This document shows, in pieces, positions 1-6,621 of a DNA stretch of 13,517 bases. The translations under genes were made by a program, and so were the position numbers. The DNA comes from Chitinophaga pinensis (lineage in GTDB: Bacteria > Bacteroidota > Bacteroidia > Flavobacteriales_D > Crocinitomicaceae), in NCBI GenBank assembly GCA_945868555.1, contig CAMBMC010000037.1:1-13517 (forward strand), read 5' to 3'. Each line of letters starts with the position of its first letter. Position 1 is the stretch's first letter. Below the pieces are notes generated by a model. It made no database searches. It saw nothing but the letters and a program-made list of their open reading frames with translations, and was not told the DNA's origin.

Positions 1-281
1 GGTCTTTTTAACATTTTGGCCAGTTTCATGTCGTTCTGCTTGTCTTCAGGTGTTATGGCGATGTACGTTTTACCCAAAAATCCCGATAGGGTGTTCAATC
101 CCTCTTCGGTAAATACTTTGAAGCGCCAAGGTTGCGTATTTCCGTGTGTTGGCGCCCAAAGTGCATTGTTCAAGATGAGTTCAATCTGCTCTCGATGTAC
201 TTTTCTTGTGCTAAATTGTTCAGGGTAAATTGTTCTTCTTGAACGAATTAGCTCAGTTATTTCTGATAGGTTGAATCGCAT
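1..281 (-). CDS. Nitroreductase family protein, N-terminal part (runs off left edge)
   Basis: The reading frame stays open to the window edge and gives 93 residues, which is the N-terminal part of an FMN-dependent NAD(P)H nitroreductase-fold protein. Visible family features are an RSRR cluster at residues 13-16, which in this family contacts the FMN phosphate, and an APTHGNTQPWRF stretch at 43-54, matching the conserved 'AP(S/T)..N.QPW.F' region that packs on the flavin. Such enzymes reduce quinones, nitro compounds or related substrates in the cytoplasm; the actual substrate cannot be read from the sequence. I chose the ATG at 281. An in-frame ATG at 314 would add 11 residues (MVNFKAFSTKI) but lies upstream of the probable -7 box at 302-309, so it should not be transcribed from that promoter. 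The gene is divergent from the rhomboid gene, with only about 75 bp between the two starts. The C-terminal part is outside the window. Confidence 0.88.
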   Translation of the reverse strand, partial: MRFNLSEITELIRSRRTIYPEQFSTRKVHREQIELILNNALWAPTHGNTQPWRFKVFTEEGLNTLSGFLGKTYIAITPEDKQNDMKLAKMLKR

Positions 282-301
282 AATTTTTGTGCTGAATGCC
301 T

Positions 302-309
302 TAAAATTA
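302..309 (-). promoter_or_regulatory. Probable -7 box of the nitroreductase gene
   Basis: Read on the minus strand this is TAATTTTA, one mismatch from the Bacteroidota -7 consensus TAnnTTTG. It ends 20 nt before the ATG at 281, the same spacing seen for the stronger boxes in this window. No clear -33 TTTG was found, so it is a weak call resting on position. Confidence 0.35.
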
Positions 310-330
310 ACCATTTTCAATGGAACGAAT

Positions 331-338
331 TATCTTTA
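331..338 (+). promoter_or_regulatory. Probable -7 box of the rhomboid gene
   Basis: TATCTTTA is one mismatch from TAnnTTTG and ends 17 nt before the ATG at 356. It lies downstream of the alternative ATG at 320, so if the box is real the longer protein form cannot be made from this promoter. No -33 TTTG is evident. Confidence 0.4.
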
Positions 339-355
339 CAGCAAACCATTGCACA

Positions 356-901
356 ATGAAGCTTACTTTCAATGCCCCTTTCACAATTTATTTTTCCATT
401 GTGGCGCTTGCTGTATATCTTCTTTCTGGAAATATCAATGGAGTACATGAGGCCTTTACATTAAAAGGAACATTCCAGCCAGATTCATTGAATTGGTATG
501 TGGGCTTGATTGGATATCCCTTGGCTCATGCAAATTTTCAACATCTACTGGGCAATTTTTCCATTATTCTTCTGCTTGGACCAATTCTGGAAAATAAATA
601 TGGTTGGAAACGGCTGCTTATATTTTCCTTGATTACATGTTTATTGACGGCCATTCTTCACATCGCCTTTTGGGATATCGGTTTACTCGGAGCAAGTGGA
701 ATTGTATTCATGTTTATTATTCTTTCTTCGCTCATGCACATTAGGGAGAATGAGATCCCGATTACGTTTATCCTTGTCACAGTGTTGTATTTGGGTCAGG
801 AAGTATTGGCTTCATTTCAAAATGACAACATTTCGCATTTCGCGCACATTGCTGGCGGTGTAACGGGAATTTATTTTGGCTATTTCTATAAGAAAGCTTA
901 A
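356..901 (+). CDS. Rhomboid family intramembrane serine protease
   Basis: This 181-residue polytopic membrane protein has the rhomboid protease signature. An HANFQHLLGN segment carries H58, H63 and N67, the oxyanion-side motif. GASG at 112-115 has the nucleophile S114. HIAGG at 164-168 has the catalytic H164 in the last helix. About six hydrophobic segments fit the minimal six-helix rhomboid core without an added cytoplasmic domain. Rhomboids cleave transmembrane helices inside the bilayer; the substrate here is unknown. Both catalytic residues are present, so it is predicted active. An in-frame ATG at 320 would add 12 residues, but the ATG at 356 begins a typical N-terminus (MKLTFNAPFT) and sits 17 nt after a plausible -7 box. 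The gene is transcribed alone, divergent from the nitroreductase gene and convergent with the TlpA-like gene, whose stop codon overlaps its own. Confidence 0.9.
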   Translation: MKLTFNAPFTIYFSIVALAVYLLSGNINGVHEAFTLKGTFQPDSLNWYVGLIGYPLAHANFQHLLGNFSIILLLGPILENKYGWKRLLIFSLITCLLTAILHIAFWDIGLLGASGIVFMFIILSSLMHIRENEIPITFILVTVLYLGQEVLASFQNDNISHFAHIAGGVTGIYFGYFYKKA

Positions 902-2343
902 CGCCGTTCTTCATCCATCTTTTTTGCCTTGCGGATGGAAAAGAAAATGTGATCAATGGTTTCATATTGACCGTTTGGCAGCGGACCAAGAGCAGGAGCT
1001 GAAACGACATATCCATAGCCGTCAATCAGAATGTACTGGGGTAAGGATTCAATCTTGTAATTTTTCCAAAACACATTGGATGCATCCACACTGATTTTTG
1101 TCCAAGGAATTGTGTTTATGGTTGATTCCATAAGCTTTTCATCATATTCGCCTGTTGGATAAATCGTTAAAAACTGAACATCATCCTTATAGCGTTCGTA
1201 AATTTGTAAAAGGGGACCGATTTCGTTGGTGCATTTGGTGCTTTTAGGATCGATAAAATGCAGGTACAAGTGTTTACCTGTGAAGGAAGATAATGTCAGT
1301 AAACTGCCGTCAAGTGCGCGCAAAGCAAATTCAGGCGCTTTTCCACCCGTTGTAAGTTCAGTGAGACGTGTCAATATGTTTTTTGCAATGATGGTGTTTC
1401 CAGCAAATAAGCAACGCTTCGATAAACTATCTAGAATAGTGATGATATTGGTTTGCGGAAGATCCTTGGCGTAAAATTCTTCAGAAAGCATTTTAATCAT
1501 AACCATTTCTCGAATGCGCAAGTTGATGAGCGTGTAATCTGTACCTAATGCGCGCATAACGAGTGCAGGACTGCTTTTTAACACCGCAGAATACACCAAG
1601 GCATTTGCTTCGCTTGAAAGCCGTGGCATCATCTTATTGTAGAAAGAGTTGATGTAGTCCATATACGCATCATTTTTATACGATACCGGAGCATTTTTTA
1701 TATAAAAGTCGTGCTTTTCGAAGCGATTCCTTTCGGCGATAAATTGGATGTTGTCTAAAGAGGCAATAGAAAATTTTACATACGTTTTGAAAAAACCACA
1801 TGTGTCCTTGGCATAAACACGTTCGGCATTTAATTTAAATTCTTCTATTTTCTTGCCAAATTCCAATGGTTTGGCACTTTTCAAATAGTAAATTGTACTC
1901 ATGTATTCATCCGACCACCGCTGAAATTGAAGGATTTTGTAATTGATGTCTGTGCTGTCCATTCCAAAGAAACTCAGCTCGATGAGATTTCCATTTGGTC
2001 GATAGGCCTCATAAGGGTCTTTTTCGGGGACGAAAATGTCGTAGGTCGCATTGGGTTGGATGTACATGAAACTCCTATTTTTAGCCGCTCGAACAATCAC
2101 TTTTTGAATGTCATCCGTATAGAAACTAATGCTGAAAGTGCTGTCACTGGCGACGGTTGCTGATCCAAGTGGAGTTTCTTTCATGCTGAAGTAATCGTCA
2201 ATCTGCATGATTGAAATTGTTTGTCCCACATATTTTGGGGCGTAACCACTTATCATTACCATACTTTTTTCAGACGCTTTCAGTTGACTGAATGATGGAT
2301 GTGCTATCAATAAAATCAAAAGGAGTAAAGCTCTGTGGTTCAT
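898..2343 (-). CDS. Exported TlpA-like thioredoxin-fold protein with degenerate SxxC active site
   Basis: The 481-residue protein starts with a signal peptide (basic start, leucine-rich core at about 5-14, likely cleavage near SFS-Q at 17-20) and has no lipobox cysteine, so it is probably periplasmic. Residues about 26-110 look like the beta-rich N-terminal domain (DUF4369-like) common in Bacteroidota TlpA-family proteins; this is an inference from composition and position. A helical middle follows. From about 333 a thioredoxin-like domain begins (GGKAPEFALRALDG). Where TlpA/ResA proteins have WCxxC, this protein has S368-T-K-C371, so the first cysteine and the tryptophan are lost. The cis-proline loop (SLPQYILID, P435) is kept. 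It cannot form the usual CxxC disulfide and may act as a binding or isomerase-like protein. It is the last gene of the minus-strand cluster, 48 bp after coaD. Confidence 0.82.
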   Translation of the reverse strand: MNHRALLLLILLIAHPSFSQLKASEKSMVMISGYAPKYVGQTISIMQIDDYFSMKETPLGSATVASDSTFSISFYTDDIQKVIVRAAKNRSFMYIQPNATYDIFVPEKDPYEAYRPNGNLIELSFFGMDSTDINYKILQFQRWSDEYMSTIYYLKSAKPLEFGKKIEEFKLNAERVYAKDTCGFFKTYVKFSIASLDNIQFIAERNRFEKHDFYIKNAPVSYKNDAYMDYINSFYNKMMPRLSSEANALVYSAVLKSSPALVMRALGTDYTLINLRIREMVMIKMLSEEFYAKDLPQTNIITILDSLSKRCLFAGNTIIAKNILTRLTELTTGGKAPEFALRALDGSLLTLSSFTGKHLYLHFIDPKSTKCTNEIGPLLQIYERYKDDVQFLTIYPTGEYDEKLMESTINTIPWTKISVDASNVFWKNYKIESLPQYILIDGYGYVVSAPALGPLPNGQYETIDHIFFSIRKAKKMDEERR

Positions 2344-2391
2344 CGCGTGTGTTTTTTGTGAGTGCGCTCGCTCATTTACTATGCCAAAGAA

Positions 2392-2853
2392 TTAAACGAG
2401 CAGCTCAGCATTGGTTACAAAGTGAGAAATATCCCCATGATTTCGGTAGATCTCTCTGACAATCGTTGCGTTCACTGCAGAGTATGCTTGATCGGTAAGG
2501 AAAAATACGCTAGCAATCCCGCTCAACATGCCATTCATATGTGCGATTGACCGCTCATACTCTAAGTCTTTTGAATCGCGCAAGCCACGGATGATATGAT
2601 TTGCGCCAATTTCTTTCGCGAAATCGACGGTCAGTATCTGATAAGATGCCACACGGACCTTTGGATACTCGGTAAACAAGGATTCGATATGTCGTATGCG
2701 CTGGTCGAGTTGAAAACAATACGTTTTGGAGCTATTTACACCAATACCAATAATCACCTCGTCAAAAAGGTCAAGTGCTTGTCGAACAATAGCTTCATGC
2801 CCTTTTGTAAAAGGATCAAATGATCCAGGGAAGAGCCCGATTTTTTTCATCAT
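2392..2853 (-). CDS. coaD: Phosphopantetheine adenylyltransferase
   Basis: CoaD catalyses the reversible transfer of AMP from ATP to 4'-phosphopantetheine, giving dephospho-CoA, the penultimate step of coenzyme A synthesis in the cytoplasm. The 153-residue length is normal for the family. Motifs seen are GSFDPFTKGH at 10-19, the nucleotidyltransferase (T/H)xGH motif with H19, IRGLR at 88-92, and the C-terminal ATP-binding region VNATIVREI at 127-135, which corresponds to the ISSS.(V/L)(R/K)E segment of other CoaDs. Two ATGs are adjacent; an AGAGGA just upstream is too close to the first, so initiation at the second (2850) is possible and would remove one residue. The start lies 9 nt after the rsmD stop, consistent with co-transcription, and rsmD-coaD adjacency is common in bacteria. 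Confidence 0.96.
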   Translation of the reverse strand: MMKKIGLFPGSFDPFTKGHEAIVRQALDLFDEVIIGIGVNSSKTYCFQLDQRIRHIESLFTEYPKVRVASYQILTVDFAKEIGANHIIRGLRDSKDLEYERSIAHMNGMLSGIASVFFLTDQAYSAVNATIVREIYRNHGDISHFVTNAELLV

Positions 2854-2862
2854 TCCTCTAAT

Positions 2863-3405
2863 TTAAGAAGTCCTTTTGATAAAACTGAAGTAAACATTCC
2901 CATAGTTTCGGGTAAATTCATAACCTTGCGTGGTACTCAGATTGGTTTCTTTTCCGTGCTCTACGATTAAAGTCCCATTTTCATTGAGGAGTTCGCGCTC
3001 GAGTATTTTTTCAATCAGCTGCACGTATCCATCGTATTTGTAGGGGGGATCTACAAAAATTAAGTCGTAATGTCGTTCGGTGCGTGCAACAAATTGTTGA
3101 ATATCAGCACGAATGGTTTGCATGTGTTCACCAATACCAAATTCAGCTGCTGTTTTGCGTATAAATGCCACGCAGCGGTCATTCGAATCTACAGCGGTCA
3201 CATTTCCTGCTTCTCGAGAAAGAAACTCAAAGGAAATATTCCCTGTTCCTGCGCAGAGGTCTAGTATTTCTAGGTCAAACAAGCTCATTTGATGTTCGAG
3301 CATGTTGAATAAGCCTTCTTTTGCGTAATCAGTTGTTGGACGAGAAGGAAAGTTTTTCGGTGCTGAAAAACGTCTTGCCTTAAGAATTCCACTAACTATA
3401 CGCAC
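2863..3405 (-). CDS. rsmD: 16S rRNA (guanine(966)-N2)-methyltransferase RsmD
   Basis: RsmD uses S-adenosylmethionine to methylate N2 of G966 in helix 31 of 16S rRNA during 30S assembly. The 180-residue protein shows the family layout: an N-terminal MRIVSG start, RPTTDYAKEGLFN at 22-34, SAM-binding motif I DLCAGTG at 49-55 (often DL(F/Y)AGSG in relatives), an acidic residue at D73 ending motif II, and the catalytic DPPY at 119-122 typical of amino-group methyltransferases. The start codon is GTG and lies inside the last codons of the DUF3822 gene (10-nt overlap), suggesting translational coupling. coaD follows 9 nt downstream. Confidence 0.95.
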   Translation of the reverse strand: MRIVSGILKARRFSAPKNFPSRPTTDYAKEGLFNMLEHQMSLFDLEILDLCAGTGNISFEFLSREAGNVTAVDSNDRCVAFIRKTAAEFGIGEHMQTIRADIQQFVARTERHYDLIFVDPPYKYDGYVQLIEKILERELLNENGTLIVEHGKETNLSTTQGYEFTRNYGNVYFSFIKRTS

Positions 3406-4151
3406 AATAAAATAGATTTCTGAATGAGTTCGCCCGAATAGGAGATTTCTGTAGCTTGCAATGAAGCAATTTTATTCAAGTTTAAAATAACTTCGTCACA
3501 AATGCTATGGTCTATACCAACTCCATTACAGATTTCTATGCGCAATTGTTCTTCCATTAACTCTTTTTGTTGAAGGACGAACAAGGTGTGATAGATGATG
3601 TCTTCAGGGGAGTTTTGATCGAATTGCGAATAAAAGAGTAGTTTATTTTCCTTCACTAAAGTCAATAAAAAATAGCCAGGATAAATAAGCACATTGGCTT
3701 TTAAGCGAAATGCGTGTTGAGAAAAAATTCCTCTTAACAGATGGGTGCCTTCGTGTTGAATGATTGATCGAGGGAAGTTGAGCACAAAAAAACTCTTTAC
3801 CCAGCTTGGTAAGTGATATAAATTCACAATTCCATGCTCGGGAATGCGGTTGTAATCGATTGTACCCGAGTCGAAAGGTTTTCCAAAACACAAGCGATAC
3901 AAGTCATCAGGTGTTGATTCGGAAAAAACATTGGAGGGAATCAGGGTTGATTTCTGTGCGGACCACGACACGAGGTGTTCATCAAAATGGGCCAATTTAA
4001 GTCCAGTTTTATCAAAAAAGTCGCGTAATTGTTCTTTTATACGATGTTCTTGTCGGTCCGTAAACTTCTCTTCAACAACTTTTTGCTGGTCGTTTTCTAT
4101 GAAAATGGTGCGGATACTTTGATCCGATAATTGAATGGATAAAACTTTCAC
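3396..4151 (-). CDS. DUF3822 family protein
   Basis: I recognise this 251-residue protein as DUF3822, a Bacteroidota family usually found directly upstream of rsmD and thought to adopt an actin/hexokinase-like ATPase fold; its function is not established. No signal peptide or membrane helix is visible, so it should be cytoplasmic. Features seen are an opening short beta-hairpin (VLSIQLSD then IRTIFIEN), an EHLVSWSAQKSTLIPSNVF stretch at about 58-76, and a mid-protein segment rich in hydrophobic strands (about 150-175). The start is GTG, 9 nt after the stop of the membrane-protein gene, and its 3' end overlaps the rsmD start by 10 nt. This tight coupling suggests a role linked to RsmD or ribosome assembly, but that is inference from context only. 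Confidence 0.8.
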   Translation of the reverse strand: MKVLSIQLSDQSIRTIFIENDQQKVVEEKFTDRQEHRIKEQLRDFFDKTGLKLAHFDEHLVSWSAQKSTLIPSNVFSESTPDDLYRLCFGKPFDSGTIDYNRIPEHGIVNLYHLPSWVKSFFVLNFPRSIIQHEGTHLLRGIFSQHAFRLKANVLIYPGYFLLTLVKENKLLFYSQFDQNSPEDIIYHTLFVLQQKELMEEQLRIEICNGVGIDHSICDEVILNLNKIASLQATEISYSGELIQKSILLCV

Positions 4152-4160
4152 AGAGGCAGA

Positions 4161-5057
4161 TTATTCATCCTCCCAAGATCCCGCAGTCTCGTTGGTAGTA
4201 ATCTTTCCAAAGAATAAAGACTCTGCTTTCGTTCCTTCAATTTTAGCAAAAGGCATTACACCAGAAACATTGATGGCTGGGAAGTAATCCTCACCAACTT
4301 TCACTGAATCTTTCACGTTCAACTTCCACATTTTTTTAGCACCTGTGAAGGGGATGTATGGAAGGGAATCTGCGTCGAATTTACCAAAACCGGCAACTTT
4401 GCGACTGTCCGTGTATGACTTGTTTTTGAACTTTGTCTCGATCAATGAAACTTGAATGGTATCGCGTCTAAAACCTTTCAAGTCTTCAGGACAAATCGCA
4501 GATTTTGACAGACGGTATGCTTCATTTTCGGACATATTGTTGTCAATCGCTCTATTGTCTTTGTACAAGAAATCACGTTCTACTGTTGTAATCAATCGCG
4601 CAGGAATGTTTCCTTCCGCAACAACGTAAGGAACTGTTCCAGTTTTCACGAATTCGACTAACGTTTCCCAATCTTTTGCATACGTTCCGTTTACTTCAGA
4701 ATAGGCTTTCTGAGCGTAACGAATATCCGTTAAGTTTTGAATGGCTTTTCCACGACAAAGATTGTAGTTTGCTGTGTAAGTTGCTGTATCATCGACACTT
4801 TTCCAAGAAAGATACAAGGTCACCATGGCGATAATACCCGCAGCAACTCCAACGATGTACAAAATGTTAGACTTCAAATTTCCCCAACTATAAAGCAAAC
4901 TCAGAATACTTCCTAGGAACATCAAGACAGCTGAAACCATGAACATACTGTCTTGTTTTTGCTGAACACCAGCAAAAATCAAAAGTATACCCAAAATAAG
5001 AAATAAAATCGGAACCGATAATTTCTTCATTAAAAGTGATGCATTGCCAGTACTCAT
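4161..5057 (-). CDS. Membrane protein of unknown function with three N-terminal helices
   Basis: I do not recognise this 298-residue protein beyond general features. Hydrophobic helices lie at about 12-30, 38-57 and 64-84, followed by a soluble domain of about 210 residues, probably periplasmic. The segment at 103-137 (a helix with TDIRYAQKAYSEVNGTYAKD at 110-129, then a WETLVEFV stretch) resembles the alpha-helix-to-loop region of type IV pilin-like or pseudopilin proteins, but the N-terminal pilin signature is absent. Two cysteines, C101 and C189, lie in the soluble part and could form a disulfide. The ATG at 5057 lies 27 nt after a perfect -7 box; an alternative ATG at 5030 (MKKLSVPILF) has a more typical membrane-protein N-terminus, and I cannot decide firmly. 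It is the first gene of the five-gene cluster, 9 nt before DUF3822. Confidence 0.75.
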   Translation of the reverse strand: MSTGNASLLMKKLSVPILFLILGILLIFAGVQQKQDSMFMVSAVLMFLGSILSLLYSWGNLKSNILYIVGVAAGIIAMVTLYLSWKSVDDTATYTANYNLCRGKAIQNLTDIRYAQKAYSEVNGTYAKDWETLVEFVKTGTVPYVVAEGNIPARLITTVERDFLYKDNRAIDNNMSENEAYRLSKSAICPEDLKGFRRDTIQVSLIETKFKNKSYTDSRKVAGFGKFDADSLPYIPFTGAKKMWKLNVKDSVKVGEDYFPAINVSGVMPFAKIEGTKAESLFFGKITTNETAGSWEDE

Positions 5058-5084
5058 ATTGCGTAATTTTTGTTTTAAGCTTCA

Positions 5085-5092
5085 CAAAACTA
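5085..5092 (-). promoter_or_regulatory. -7 promoter box of the five-gene minus-strand cluster
   Basis: The minus strand reads TAGTTTTG, a perfect match to the Bacteroidota -7 consensus TAnnTTTG, 27 nt before the ATG at 5057. No clear -33 TTTG stands at the expected distance. This is the only box I see ahead of the cluster, whose inner genes overlap or are separated by 48 bp or less. Confidence 0.55.
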
Positions 5093-5172
5093 CAATTTTT
5101 TAACTATCTACCTTCATGGAATCAGGTTTTTTTTAATCATTAACAATCTTATAAAGAAGAGCGTTTTATCTC

Positions 5173-5180
5173 TACTTTCG
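5173..5180 (+). promoter_or_regulatory. Probable -7 box of the helicase gene
   Basis: TACTTTCG is one mismatch from TAnnTTTG. It ends 22 nt before the ATG at 5203 but only 4 nt before the GTG at 5185. The expected transcription start would therefore fall at or past the GTG, which argues for the shorter protein. Confidence 0.4.
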
Positions 5181-5202
5181 TATAGTGAATGAAAATGGTG
5201 AA

Positions 5203-6612
5203 ATGTCGGAATTTAGAAGGCGCATCGGCGCTTTTTTTGGCATGGAACCAACCCCGGATCAGGAGGTTTTATTCGCTCAACTTGAGGCGTTTATGCGCAT
5301 CAAAGATCCTTATCCATTGTTTGTGCTTCGCGGTTATGCTGGAACAGGCAAAACAAGTGTTCTTGGTGCTTTTGTGAAAACACTGGAGCATTTTAAATTG
5401 AAATCAAAACTCTTAGCCCCTACAGGCCGTGCAGCAAAAGTTTTTGCCTCAAAATCACAAAAGGATGCACTTACCATTCACAAGCAGATTTATCGACGAA
5501 AGGATGGGGGTGACGATTATTCGAAAATGGAGCTTTCTCCAAACCTTCATAAAAACACGGTATTTATCGTCGATGAGGCTTCCATGATCGGCGATCATTC
5601 GTTGCTTTCTGATGGAACCATTGGCGTCCGAGACTTGTTGGATGACCTCTTCGAATACGTTTATGCTGGAGCGGGTTGTCGCTTGATTGTATTGGGCGAT
5701 GTGGGACAGTTACCACCCGTCGGCAGCGATCAATCCCCCGCATTGGATGCACATTATCTAAAACAAAACTATCCTCGCTTGTCTATCGTGGAGTTTTCAT
5801 TGACCAAGGTGCTCCGACAAGAACAAGCATCTTCGATTTTAGCAAATGCCACAGTGCTCCGAAGTATTTCTGAGGGCAAACCGAATTTTGAATGCATTCC
5901 AGGTGGTGACTTGATTCGCTTGCCAGGGGACGAGCTGCAAGATCAATTGGAACGTTCATACGATGATGCGGGTTCGGAAGAGACCATCATCATCACCCGC
6001 TCAAACAAACGGGCCAATTTGTACAACAATCAAATCCGTGCGCGCATATTGTGGTACGAGGAGCAACTTTGTTCAGGAGATTCATTGATGGCGGTAAAGA
6101 ACAATTATTACTGGGTAGATGAACAGTCGAGTATGGGTTTCATTGCCAACGGTGAAATGATGAAAGTCATTCGCGTTCGCGGCTATGAAACGATGTACGG
6201 GTTTGAGTTTGCCAAAATCATCGTTCGGTTTACAGATTTTTCAAACGTGGATGAAATGGAGTTGCTCGTGCTGACCGAAGCACTTCAAACGGAGGGGCCT
6301 TCGCTGACAAGATCAAGGATGAAGGAACTCTTTTTTGCTGTGGAACAAGATTACATGCACGAGAAAAATAAAAGAAAACGCTATCAATTGATTCTAAAAG
6401 ATCCATACTTTAATGCGCTTCAGGTCAAGTATGCCTATGCCGTAACGTGCCATAAGTCGCAGGGTGGACAATGGGCACATGTGTTTATTGATCAAGGATA
6501 TGTGGATGAGGAGTCCATCAATACCGAATATTACCGTTGGCTTTATACCGCATTAACACGGGCCTCTGAAAAAGCTTTTCTCGTCAATTTTCCAGACGAG
6601 TATTTTATCTAA
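5203..6612 (+). CDS. RecD-like superfamily 1 ATP-dependent DNA helicase
   Basis: The 469-residue protein has the ordered motifs of the RecD/Pif1/Dda branch of SF1B helicases, which couple ATP hydrolysis to 5'-3' movement on single-stranded DNA. Seen are a Q-motif-like TPDQ near residue 17, Walker A GYAGTGKTS at 44-52, Walker B DEAS at 124-127, motif III GDVGQLPPVG at 165-174, KVLRQ at 202-206 (motif IV region), the TCHKSQG of motif V/UvrD_C_2 at 415-421, and YTALTRA (motif VI with the arginine finger) at 448-454. All key residues are intact. It lacks the long N-terminal region of full RecD/RecD2, so it is a compact helicase, as commonly found in Flavobacteriia; a role in repair or recombination is inferred. 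A GTG at 5185 is in frame six codons upstream, but the promoter position favours the ATG at 5203. Confidence 0.9.
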   Translation: MSEFRRRIGAFFGMEPTPDQEVLFAQLEAFMRIKDPYPLFVLRGYAGTGKTSVLGAFVKTLEHFKLKSKLLAPTGRAAKVFASKSQKDALTIHKQIYRRKDGGDDYSKMELSPNLHKNTVFIVDEASMIGDHSLLSDGTIGVRDLLDDLFEYVYAGAGCRLIVLGDVGQLPPVGSDQSPALDAHYLKQNYPRLSIVEFSLTKVLRQEQASSILANATVLRSISEGKPNFECIPGGDLIRLPGDELQDQLERSYDDAGSEETIIITRSNKRANLYNNQIRARILWYEEQLCSGDSLMAVKNNYYWVDEQSSMGFIANGEMMKVIRVRGYETMYGFEFAKIIVRFTDFSNVDEMELLVLTEALQTEGPSLTRSRMKELFFAVEQDYMHEKNKRKRYQLILKDPYFNALQVKYAYAVTCHKSQGGQWAHVFIDQGYVDEESINTEYYRWLYTALTRASEKAFLVNFPDEYFI

Positions 6613-6621
6613 ACATCTAAA

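Noticed and set aside
2344..2391. Possible hairpin TGAG(CGAGCGCA)CTCA in the gap between coaD and the TlpA-like gene
   Set aside because: The stem is only 4 bp and is followed by an A-rich, not T-rich, stretch on the transcribed strand, so it is neither a terminator nor a convincing regulatory structure.
2362..2550. Small plus-strand open frame antisense to coaD, with several cysteines
   Set aside because: It lies inside the antisense of a well-supported gene, has no promoter box, and shows no family resemblance.
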